From SURF-13 sp038924245 (lineage in GTDB: Bacteria; Pseudomonadota; Gammaproteobacteria; SURF-13): a stretch of DNA of 22,035 nucleotides. Position numbers and translations under genes: made by a program. The notes under the pieces were generated by a model. The model was not told the origin of the DNA. It saw only the letters and a list, made by a program, of their open reading frames with translations, and did no database searches. Shown in pieces: positions 7,039-13,573 of this stretch (position 1 is its first letter; every line of letters starts with the position of its first letter). The stretch spans positions 1 to 22,035 of the forward strand of contig JBCKVB010000025.1 of assembly GCA_038924245.1 (NCBI GenBank). Reading direction: 5' to 3'.

Positions 7039-8454
7039 ATGTACACCACTTTTCATACCATGACCAGACAACGCGGGGCGGCTACCCTGGTGGTGGCGAT
7101 CATCCTGCTGCTGGCGATGACCATGATGACCTTCTTCGGCGTGCGTGTGGGCGTCACCGAGCAGCGCATCGCGGCCAATGACATGCGCGCGAAGCAGGCA
7201 CTGGCCGTGGCCGAGGCGCTGGTGGAGAACGGCATCGCCTACCTGGACCACAACAAGGCTGTCATTAGCAAGCCTTTTACTGGCACTGCTCCGGATAATG
7301 ATCCGCACAGTTGGTTAAATGGGCGCTGGCAGTCTTGCGCCAGTACCGCCGTGCCCTGCGGCTACGGCACTACTAATCATGGTTATGTCTGCACCGGCCT
7401 TATAAGCGCCCCGCCCTGCGGCAACGGCACTACTAATATTTACGACAAACCCTGGCTTTTCTATATGCCCCCCGCCGGGCAGATAGCGCCGGTTTCGGAC
7501 AACATTATTTACACTGCGGCCTACACCGAGAGCGTGAGCTTCGTTACACCCAACAAACCCAACAAAGGAACGGCAGCCGTGCCGCCAGTTGACCCCTTCC
7601 CCGAGATTCATATCATCGCCAACGTAACGCCCGGAGCGGATCCCCTGGCCGGCAGCGCCGTCATCCGGCAGATTGTGCAGGATTTCTCCCTCCTCAATAA
7701 TGTGCCGCGCGTCCCGATCGCCTCGGGAGGCGTAATTGAGCTGAAGGGCGGCACATCCGTGTACGGAGATCCCAACCCGGATAGATTATTTTACACGTCC
7801 TTGGGGTCGGGCATGCCGCTGTCCCTATGGTCAGGCAGTGGGGTGACCATAACCAGCGCGGCGGCGGCAACCTGTCAGCCGGCGGCCCCGAACTGTACAG
7901 GAACAAACAAGCTGTCTAGCAGGCTGTCTAGTGCCGATCCCAAAAAGCCCGATGGGTTAGATAATGTCGGAGACATCGTGGCCAATGATGGCAAGTTCCC
8001 GCTCGACCTGTTCGAACACATCTTTGGCGTCCGTGATACGGATGCCGTCCGCATCATCAAAACCAGATCCACTGTTCTGACCAATTGCGACGACCTCACC
8101 AGCGATTCGTCCGGGCTGTTCTGGATCACGGGTAGCTGCTCCATTGGAAGTATTGGGAGTCAAAAGACGCCGGCCATTCTTGTGGTAGATGGAGCTGAGG
8201 TTTCCATGGTCGCCAGCGGCGTTTTTTATGGAATAATTTATTTCAGAAACGACGGGGTAGCAGGCGGGAAGGTCACGCTTGGTGGTAGCGCTGTTTTGCA
8301 CGGGGGTCTTGCTGCCCAGTTTGCGCCCGAGTATACCATGACCGGCAATCCCACTTTCCGTTATCTGGATTTCTCCAGCCAGCGTCCCACCAGAAGGAAC
8401 GTCTTCGCCAAAGGCTTCGCCAAAGTGCCGGGCGGCTGGCTGGATCAATTGTAG
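7039..8454 (+). CDS. pilX: Type IV pilus assembly protein PilX, long form
   Basis: The N-terminus (MTRQRGAATLVVAIILLLAM, residues 8-27) and QRIAANDMRAKQALAVAEALVENG match the PilX N-terminal domain, with a hydrophobic membrane helix and no prepilin-type GF motif. The start at 7039 is preferred because GGAGG lies 8 nt upstream; an in-frame ATG at 7009 overlaps pilW and lacks such a site. At 471 aa it is far longer than classic PilX of about 200 aa. The remaining ~300 residues look beta-rich, with glycine- and valine-rich strands near the end (AILVVDGAEVSMVASGVFYGIIYF). A short internal repeat occurs in the N-terminal third: PCGYGTTN and PCGNGTTN about 20 residues apart. It is the third gene of the operon. 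Confidence 0.85.
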   Translation: MYTTFHTMTRQRGAATLVVAIILLLAMTMMTFFGVRVGVTEQRIAANDMRAKQALAVAEALVENGIAYLDHNKAVISKPFTGTAPDNDPHSWLNGRWQSCASTAVPCGYGTTNHGYVCTGLISAPPCGNGTTNIYDKPWLFYMPPAGQIAPVSDNIIYTAAYTESVSFVTPNKPNKGTAAVPPVDPFPEIHIIANVTPGADPLAGSAVIRQIVQDFSLLNNVPRVPIASGGVIELKGGTSVYGDPNPDRLFYTSLGSGMPLSLWSGSGVTITSAAAATCQPAAPNCTGTNKLSSRLSSADPKKPDGLDNVGDIVANDGKFPLDLFEHIFGVRDTDAVRIIKTRSTVLTNCDDLTSDSSGLFWITGSCSIGSIGSQKTPAILVVDGAEVSMVASGVFYGIIYFRNDGVAGGKVTLGGSAVLHGGLAAQFAPEYTMTGNPTFRYLDFSSQRPTRRNVFAKGFAKVPGGWLDQL

Positions 8455-8467
8455 CGTGGCGCCCCCC

Positions 8468-9088
8468 ATGAAAAACGTACACGAGGGCGGCTTTAGTCTG
8501 ATCGAGGTATTGATCACCCTGGTGGTGCTGGCCGTGGGCCTGGTCGCGCTGGCAAAATTTCAGGGCACGGCCATCGAGAGCGGGAGCCTGGCCAAGGAGC
8601 GCGCCGTGGCGGCGCACCTCGCCCAGCAAAAGCTGGATGATTTGCGTAACTATGAGGTGCTGATTGAGACAGATGCTCTGGGGGTCGTTATAGCCTGTAA
8701 TGCAACTGCCAGAGTGTCTTACAGATGCATTGCGACCCCTGCGACTAACGTAGGCGGAGGCGGGAATAAAAAAGCGGATTTTACTTTAATCCTGCCCAGC
8801 GGGAATATTGATCCGCCGGTCTCCAACGTAACCTACAACCGCACCTGGGCGGTCACCGATTTTTGCTTTCCGCAGACGGCCGCGGGAAAAACACCCAACG
8901 AACCGGCTGTAACGCCATGCCCCGCGCCAGCGCCGGCCTTTCCCGATTTTAAAAGAGTGACCGTAACGGTAACCTGGATGGACCTTGAGCAGAGGAAAAA
9001 AGGGCAGGCCGATGCTGTTCAGACCATCGTACTCAGGAGCATTATCAGTGCCAGCGATCCCTTCTACTCGGGCCGCATTCTCGAGTAG
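8468..9088 (+). CDS. pilV: Type IV pilus modification/minor pilin PilV
   Basis: The 206-aa prepilin has leader MKNVHEGG and mature start FSLIEVLITLVVLAVGLVALAKFQG, followed by KERAVAAHLAQQKLDDLRN, as in PilV proteins. The E5 of the mature chain is present. Start choice is uncertain: ATG at 8468 has no clear Shine-Dalgarno, and GTG at 8456 begins one base after the pilX stop and could use coupling. The last codons run into a family B repeat whose GTAG provides the TAG stop. It is the last gene of the operon; no pilY1 follows. Confidence 0.88.
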   Translation: MKNVHEGGFSLIEVLITLVVLAVGLVALAKFQGTAIESGSLAKERAVAAHLAQQKLDDLRNYEVLIETDALGVVIACNATARVSYRCIATPATNVGGGGNKKADFTLILPSGNIDPPVSNVTYNRTWAVTDFCFPQTAAGKTPNEPAVTPCPAPAPAFPDFKRVTVTVTWMDLEQRKKGQADAVQTIVLRSIISASDPFYSGRILE

Positions 9089-9216
9089 GGTGGGCACGTT
9101 TTTGTGCCCACGCGTTTTCTACCGCGTGGGCATAACCAGCCACTTGCACGGCTTTATCGTGCTTAGTGGATTGGCTAGTGGTTTCATCAGACGATAACCC
9201 TGTCTGCCCACCCTAC
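9085..9216. repeat. REP-like palindromes, family B, with matching inverted end
   Basis: It begins GTAGGGTGGGCA with a perfect stem GTGGGCAC-N6-GTGCCCAC. A second stem (CCACGCG/CGCGTGG) overlaps it. At 9205-9216 the outer end TGCCCACCCTAC is the reverse complement of the first 12 bases, so the whole block is bounded by inverted ends. It fills the gap between the convergent pilV and ispH genes and probably works as a bidirectional terminator. Confidence 0.8.
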
Positions 9217-9232
9217 CTAACTACCTGACTGT

Positions 9233-10174
9233 TTACTTGACGAGCAATTCCTTGGGCAAGGGAAACACCACGTTTTCTTGGGGTCCGTTTTTTTCTTCTG
9301 CGCCGTGCGCACCCCACTCCTTGAGCCTGGCAATCACTTCCTGCACCAGCACCTCCGGTGCGGAGGCTCCTGCGGTAACACCGATGGTGTTTTTGCCCTC
9401 CAGCCACGCGCGCTGAATATCAGCGGCGCTATCTATCAGATAGGCGGGCGTGCCGAGTTTATCGGAGAGTTCTTTCAGGCGGTTGGAGTTGGAGCTGTTG
9501 GGGGAGCCGACCACCAGCAGCACGTCGCACTGCTCGGCAAGTTGCTTGACCGCATCTTGGCGATTCTGGGTGGCGTAGCAGATGTCGTCTTTCTTGGGGC
9601 CGATAATCCCGGGGAAGCGCGCGCGCAGCGCCTCTATCACGCGCGCGGTGTCGTCCATGGACAGGGTGGTCTGGGTGACGTAGGCGAGCTTGTCGGGGTC
9701 TGTGACTTCCAGTCTGTTTACGTCCTCGACGCTCTCCAGAAGCTGCATGCGCCCCAGATCATGGGGGCGGTTGTACTGGCCCATGGTGCCTTCGACTTCG
9801 GGGTGGCCCTTGTGGCCGATGAGAACGCACTCGCGTCCGGCGCGGTAGTGGCCCAGCACTTCCATGTGCACCTTGGTGACCAGGGGGCAGGTGGCGTCGA
9901 ACACCTTGAGGCCGCGCTGCACGGCTTCTTCACGCACCGCGCGCGACACGCCGTGCGCGCTGAAGATCACGATCTGGCCGTCTGGCACTTCGTCCAGTTC
10001 GTCCACGAAGCGCGCGCCCTGGGCGCGCAGGCCTTCGACCACGAATTTGTTGTGCACCACTTCGTGGCGCACGTAAATCGGCGCGCCGAATTTCTCCAGC
10101 GCGCGTTCGACGATGACGATGGCGCGGTCCACGCCGGCGCAGAAGCCGCGCGGGTTGGCGAGTATGACTTTCAT
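9233..10174 (-). CDS. ispH: 4-hydroxy-3-methylbut-2-enyl diphosphate reductase IspH (LytB)
   Basis: IspH reduces HMBPP to IPP and DMAPP, the last step of the MEP isoprenoid pathway, using a [4Fe-4S] cluster. The 313-aa protein carries the three cluster cysteines C12 (NPRGFCAGV), C96 (DATCPLV) and C199 (DDICYATQNRQ). The substrate residues are also visible: H41, H74 (SAHGVS), H124 and E126 (GHPEVEGT), T167 and the SSNSNRL segment. Length matches the family. ATG at 10174 is preceded by GAGGG, which belongs to the palindromic repeat shared with the end of mtnB. It lies 12 nt after the mtnB stop, so co-transcription with mtnB is likely. The C-terminal tail after GAHGAEEKNG is not conserved. Confidence 0.97.
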   Translation of the reverse strand: MKVILANPRGFCAGVDRAIVIVERALEKFGAPIYVRHEVVHNKFVVEGLRAQGARFVDELDEVPDGQIVIFSAHGVSRAVREEAVQRGLKVFDATCPLVTKVHMEVLGHYRAGRECVLIGHKGHPEVEGTMGQYNRPHDLGRMQLLESVEDVNRLEVTDPDKLAYVTQTTLSMDDTARVIEALRARFPGIIGPKKDDICYATQNRQDAVKQLAEQCDVLLVVGSPNSSNSNRLKELSDKLGTPAYLIDSAADIQRAWLEGKNTIGVTAGASAPEVLVQEVIARLKEWGAHGAEEKNGPQENVVFPLPKELLVK

Positions 10175-10178
10175 GCCG

Positions 10179-10212
10179 CCCTCACCCTACCCTCTCCCAA
10201 GGGGAGGGGGGA
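10179..10212. repeat. Palindromic repeat, family D, bridging mtnB and ispH
   Basis: The plus strand reads CCCTCACCCTACCCTCTCCC followed by AAGGGGAGGGGGGATTTT, forming a stem of about 8-9 bp with a minimal loop. On the minus strand it encodes the last residues of MtnB (PPPLGRG), its TAG stop, and the GAGGG in front of the ispH start. Confidence 0.75.
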
Positions 10213-10840
10213 TTTTAGTTGTGGCGCGCGCGACGTAGCTCAAGATGAATTCCAGGCACTCCACGCGATTGTACGCCTCTTGCAGCGAGTCGCCCCATAC
10301 GGTGACGCCGTGGCCGCGCACCAGGAGTGCGGAAATGTGTGGCGGTTCGGATAGAAAACGTTGTTTGATGGCCCCGGCTATTTTACTCACATCCAGAGTA
10401 TTTTCAAACAACGGCAAATTCACCTTGGGTGATTGCTCCCAAACACCCAGGCCTTTGAGCATCTCCAGCGCGGGCAGCGGCAGACTTGCCGCTGGCGCGC
10501 GCTCCGCCGCGAGGCAGGCGTCCACGCTGTGCACGTGCAGGCAGGCGCGCGCGGCGGGGAAGTGTTGATAGATCACGCGATGGATGGCGGTCTCGGCGGA
10601 GGGCTGCAAGCCCGGCGCGGCCTGCTCGATGGGCGCGCCGCTTGCAATATCCATCAGCAGGAAATCGTTCTGTTCCAGACGCCCCTTGGGGCAGCCGCTG
10701 GCGGTGATCCAGAAGCTCGTCTCATCGTCGCGCGCGCTCAGGTTGCCCGCGGTGCCCGCCATCCAGCCGCGCGCGTGGAAGTCGCGCGCGATTTCGACTA
10801 AAGCGGCGCGTAGGGGAAGATCATCCAGTGATTTGGCCAT
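10187..10840 (-). CDS. mtnB: Methylthioribulose-1-phosphate dehydratase MtnB
   Basis: This 217-aa protein of the class II aldolase fold dehydrates methylthioribulose-1-phosphate in the methionine salvage pathway. Zinc ligands are H102 and H104 (CLHVHSVD) and H177 (VRGHGVTVWG). Catalytic-region E83 lies in PSAETAIHR, and AGTAGNLSARD (28-38) is the phosphate-binding segment. ATG at 10840 is chosen over an upstream TTG that would add seven residues. mtnD lies upstream on the same strand with a REP-like repeat between, and ispH follows 12 nt downstream. The C-terminus (KIPPPLGRG) is encoded by a family D repeat and is probably not part of the ancestral protein. Confidence 0.92.
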   Translation of the reverse strand: MAKSLDDLPLRAALVEIARDFHARGWMAGTAGNLSARDDETSFWITASGCPKGRLEQNDFLLMDIASGAPIEQAAPGLQPSAETAIHRVIYQHFPAARACLHVHSVDACLAAERAPAASLPLPALEMLKGLGVWEQSPKVNLPLFENTLDVSKIAGAIKQRFLSEPPHISALLVRGHGVTVWGDSLQEAYNRVECLEFILSYVARATTKIPPPLGRG

Positions 10841-10889
10841 AAAATCCAAGAGGACAAACAAAACATCTTACGTAGACCACAATATCACT

Positions 10890-10958
10890 GTAGGTCGGAT
10901 CAAGCGTAGCGGATCCGACAGTTTGTCGGTTCCGCGCTGCGCGCTTGAACCGACCTAC
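10890..10958. repeat. REP-like paired palindrome, family C (GTAGGTCGGA)
   Basis: The left unit starts GTAGGTCGGATC and closes with GGATCCGACA. The right unit, TGTCGGTTCC...GAACCGACCTAC, is in reverse orientation with matching outer ends. GTAG at both feet is REP-like. It separates mtnD from mtnB and may attenuate or process the transcript between them. Confidence 0.8.
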
Positions 10959-10965
10959 ATGCTCG

Positions 10966-11508
10966 CTACTCGAAACTCGCTACTTTTCTTTCCGTATACA
11001 CCGGTGTCCAGCCGCTGGTGTCTATGAAGTAGCGCACCGCCTTGATGCGCCTGGAGTCGCCCAGGGTGAACCAGTGCTCGGTGTTGGTGGGGACATTGAT
11101 ATAGTCACCCGCGCTCACTTCCAGCATGAACTGGCCGCCGTCTTTTTCGACGAAGCCGAAGTAGCCCTTGCCCGCCACGATGTAACGCACCTCGTCGTCG
11201 GTGTGCAGATGTATCTTGTCGAACTTGCCCAGCATGTCGGCCAGGCCGGGGGTGTCTTCGTGCAGCACAATCATGTCGCGCGTGGTGTAACCGGCTTCTT
11301 TCTTCAGCTCTTCAAAGCGGTTGCCCACCGCGCCGAGCAATTCCTCTTTTTCGGCATCGGAAAGCGCGGTCTGGGCGAGCAGTTCGCGTGCGCGCGGCGT
11401 GGCGGGCACCGGCCAGTGGCGCAGCGTGATGCCGATGCCGGCCAGGCGTTGTTGGATTACCGGGAGATCGCGCGTCTCGTTGCCGTTGTTGAATATCATG
11501 CGTGCCAT
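10966..11508 (-). CDS. mtnD: Acireductone dioxygenase MtnD
   Basis: This 180-aa cupin enzyme acts late in methionine salvage. With Fe it converts acireductone to the methionine precursor KMTB and formate; with Ni it makes an off-pathway product. The metal ligands are visible as H100 and H102 (KIHLHTDDE), E106 and H145 (TEHWFTLG). RYIVAGKGYF is the cupin strand. ATG at 11508 gives MARMIF; a second Met at residue 4 is a plausible alternative. The gene ends in VASFE-stop, where GTAGCGAG repeats in the DNA encode the final residues. mtnB follows after a REP-like element; mtnC, which makes the substrate, is not here. Confidence 0.95.
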   Translation of the reverse strand: MARMIFNNGNETRDLPVIQQRLAGIGITLRHWPVPATPRARELLAQTALSDAEKEELLGAVGNRFEELKKEAGYTTRDMIVLHEDTPGLADMLGKFDKIHLHTDDEVRYIVAGKGYFGFVEKDGGQFMLEVSAGDYINVPTNTEHWFTLGDSRRIKAVRYFIDTSGWTPVYTERKVASFE

Positions 11509-11517
11509 AAAATCTCA

Positions 11518-11581
11518 GTAGCAAGTAGGTAAGTGACAAGTAGCAAGAAGTACCGGAATTATACCAAATTGCCACTTGCTA
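11518..11581. repeat. Imperfect inverted repeat (GTAGCAAG type) between rhlB and mtnD
   Basis: The left arm GTAGCAAGTAGGTAAGTGAC is followed by a second AGTAGCAAG. The right arm TTGCCACTTGCTA closes it and includes the rhlB stop (TAG on the minus strand). It is the same family as 2969-3045 but shorter and more decayed. It could terminate rhlB transcription. Confidence 0.55.
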
Positions 11582-12856
11582 TCTGCGTCTTGCGGCTGGC
11601 CGCTTGGGCGGGCCGCTGCGCGCGCGCGGTTTGCCGCGCGACGGGTGCTGGAGGACGGGGCGCTCGCTCTTGACCGGCGGCAGCGGCTTGGCGAGCAGCT
11701 CCGGCGTGATGCGCGCCACGGGCATCTTGTGGCCGACGTAGTCCTCGATCTCCGGCATGGTGAAGGCGTAGTCTTCGCAGGCGAAGCTGATCGCGTCGCC
11801 CGAGGCGCCGGCGCGCGCGGTGCGCCCGATGCGGTGCACGTAGTCCTCGCCGCTCTGCGGCAGGTCGTAGTTGAACACGTGGCTCACGCCGGGGATGTGT
11901 AGGCCGCGCGCCGCGACGTCGGTGGCGACCAGGATCGCCAGCTCGCCGCGCTGAAAATCATTGAGCAACTGGATGCGCTTATTCTGCGGCACGTCGCCGG
12001 ACAGCATGGCCGCCTTGAAGCCGTTGCCCTCCAGGTAGCACCACACCTTGTGCGCCGCGTGCTTGGTGTTGGTGAACACGATGCTGCGCGCGGCATCCAT
12101 GCTTTTCAGCAGTCCGATGAGCAGCGGAATCTTTTCCTCGTTCGAGGTGTGATACACCCGCTGCGTCACCGTGTCCACCGTGACCTTGTCCGGCTCGATG
12201 GCGATGAGGCGCGGACTGTTCATGTGCTCATAGGCGAGTTCGGTGACGCGCAGCGAAAGCGTGGCGGAGAACAGCATGTTGAGACGCTGCTCCGGCGGCG
12301 GCAGACGGCGCAGGATGAAGCGCACGTCATTGATGAATCCGAGATCAAACATGCGGTCCGCCTCGTCCAGCACCATGACCTGCGCCGCCTTGAGGTCAAA
12401 CACGTGCTGTTTGAAATAATCAATGATGCGCCCCGGCGTGCCGATCAGCACGTCCACCCCCGTCTCCAGCATGGTGCGCTGCGTGTCGTAACCCGCGCCG
12501 CCGTACACCACGCCGAAGCGGAAGCCGCTGTGCGCGCCGAGCTGCTCGGCATCCTTGTGAATCTGGATCGCCAGCTCGCGCGTGGGGGCGAGCACCAGCG
12601 CGCGCGGCTGGTTCGGCCTGCGCGCCGCCGCCGGATGTTTGAGCAGATGATGCATCAACGCGAGCAGAAAGGCGGCGGTCTTGCCGGTGCCGGTTTGCGC
12701 CTGGCCCGCCATGTCCTGGCCTTGCAGGGCCAGCGGCAGGGTCTCGGCCTGGATCGGCGTGCAGAATGAAAAGCCTGCGTCTTCAATGCCTTGCATAAGC
12801 TCCTTGGACAGTCCCAGGGAGGCAAAGGCGAGTTTGCTTAAGTGTTGGCCGCTCAT
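11579..12856 (-). CDS. rhlB: ATP-dependent RNA helicase RhlB (DEAD-box)
   Basis: This 425-aa DEAD-box helicase unwinds structured RNA and in enterics works in the RNA degradosome. Motifs in order: Q-motif region FCTPIQ (31-36), Walker A AQTGTGKT (53-60), PTRELA (91-96), DEAD (164-167), SAT (197-199), ATDVAARGLHIP and HRIGRTARAG near the C-terminus. RhlB rather than another DEAD-box paralogue is supported by close similarity to E. coli RhlB through the core (NQPRAL, RLNMLFSATLS, CEDYA) and by its place divergent from trxA-rho. The tail after ELLAKPLPP is proline- and arginine-rich, likely RNA-binding and disordered. ATG at 12856 is used, since the six upstream codons are not conserved. The stop lies in an inverted repeat. 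Confidence 0.95.
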   Translation of the reverse strand: MSGQHLSKLAFASLGLSKELMQGIEDAGFSFCTPIQAETLPLALQGQDMAGQAQTGTGKTAAFLLALMHHLLKHPAAARRPNQPRALVLAPTRELAIQIHKDAEQLGAHSGFRFGVVYGGAGYDTQRTMLETGVDVLIGTPGRIIDYFKQHVFDLKAAQVMVLDEADRMFDLGFINDVRFILRRLPPPEQRLNMLFSATLSLRVTELAYEHMNSPRLIAIEPDKVTVDTVTQRVYHTSNEEKIPLLIGLLKSMDAARSIVFTNTKHAAHKVWCYLEGNGFKAAMLSGDVPQNKRIQLLNDFQRGELAILVATDVAARGLHIPGVSHVFNYDLPQSGEDYVHRIGRTARAGASGDAISFACEDYAFTMPEIEDYVGHKMPVARITPELLAKPLPPVKSERPVLQHPSRGKPRARSGPPKRPAARRR

Positions 12857-13076
12857 GGCGCTACAGCATAGCAAAATCAGCCAGGCTGGTGCCTGCTATT
12901 TTTAGGGCTTGCTATTTTTGCCGGAACCGGTGCAAAATACCCGCACTGGTTGCACTCTGGGTATCCGAGGTAGTCCATACAGTCTCCCGCCGCTTCCGGG
13001 GAGGCGGCACGAACAAGAACCCTTCCTTAATAAAACTTGTCGTTGCACGTTTAATGTCATTGACACCTTCGAGGTT

Positions 13077-13412
13077 ATGAATAAAGTGAGCGAACACATC
13101 GTTCATATCACGGATTCCGCTTTCGAGAGCGACGTACTCAATTCCGCCACCCCGGTGCTGGTGGACTACTGGGCCGACTGGTGCGGCCCGTGCCGCATGA
13201 TCGCTCCGATCCTGGAAGAACTCGCCGCCGAGTACAACGGTAAGCTGAAGATCGCCAAGCTGAATATAGATCAGAATCCGATCACTCCGCCCAAGTACGG
13301 CATCCGCGGCATCCCGACCCTGATGCTGTTCAAAAACGGCAACGTGCAGGCGACCAAGGTGGGTGCGCTTTCCAAATCACAACTGACCGCTTTTATTGAT
13401 TCGAATTTATAA
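13077..13412 (+). CDS. trxA: Thioredoxin 1
   Basis: This 111-aa cytoplasmic disulfide reductase contains the active site WCGPC (C36 and C39) in VDYWADWCGPCRMIAPILEE. It also has the cis-proline segment RGIPTLMLFKNG and the C-terminal KVGALSKSQL, very close to E. coli TrxA. The start is ambiguous: ATG at 13077 has GAGG only 2 nt away, while GTG at 13086 aligns better with the E. coli N-terminus and has the same GAGG at 11 nt. Either way, the ~220-bp region upstream to rhlB must hold the divergent promoters. trxA is followed by rho, a gammaproteobacterial arrangement. Confidence 0.96.
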   Translation: MNKVSEHIVHITDSAFESDVLNSATPVLVDYWADWCGPCRMIAPILEELAAEYNGKLKIAKLNIDQNPITPPKYGIRGIPTLMLFKNGNVQATKVGALSKSQLTAFIDSNL

Positions 13413-13433
13413 ACCCCCAATGACCGAATGGTT

Positions 13434-13460
13434 TTGACTTTAAGGATTAACTGATATAAC
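13434..13460 (+). promoter_or_regulatory. Candidate sigma70 promoter for rho
   Basis: TTGACT (13434-13439) is followed after 15 nt by TATAAC (13455-13460). A TG one base before the -10 gives an extended -10 (TGATATAAC). The spacer is short, but the extended -10 compensates. It lies just after trxA and leaves a leader of roughly 105 nt before rho, in keeping with autoregulated rho genes that have long leaders. Confidence 0.55.
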
Positions 13461-13573
13461 AACATCTCCTCAACCCCGACCGCGCACGCGGCCGGCAAAT
13501 GCAAACTCCCCCGTTCGGCGGGCTGCGCGACGGTCTCCCCTCTCTCCTACTTTCTTAGACACAACAGGTATTC

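Noticed and set aside
7330..7450. A tandem repeat within pilX (PCGYGTTN / PCGNGTTN)
   Set aside because: Only two short imperfect units; noted in the gene entry but too little to treat as a repeat domain.
9278..10354. A 358-codon plus-strand frame opposite ispH and mtnB
   Set aside because: It runs antisense across two well-supported genes and has the composition of a shadow frame.
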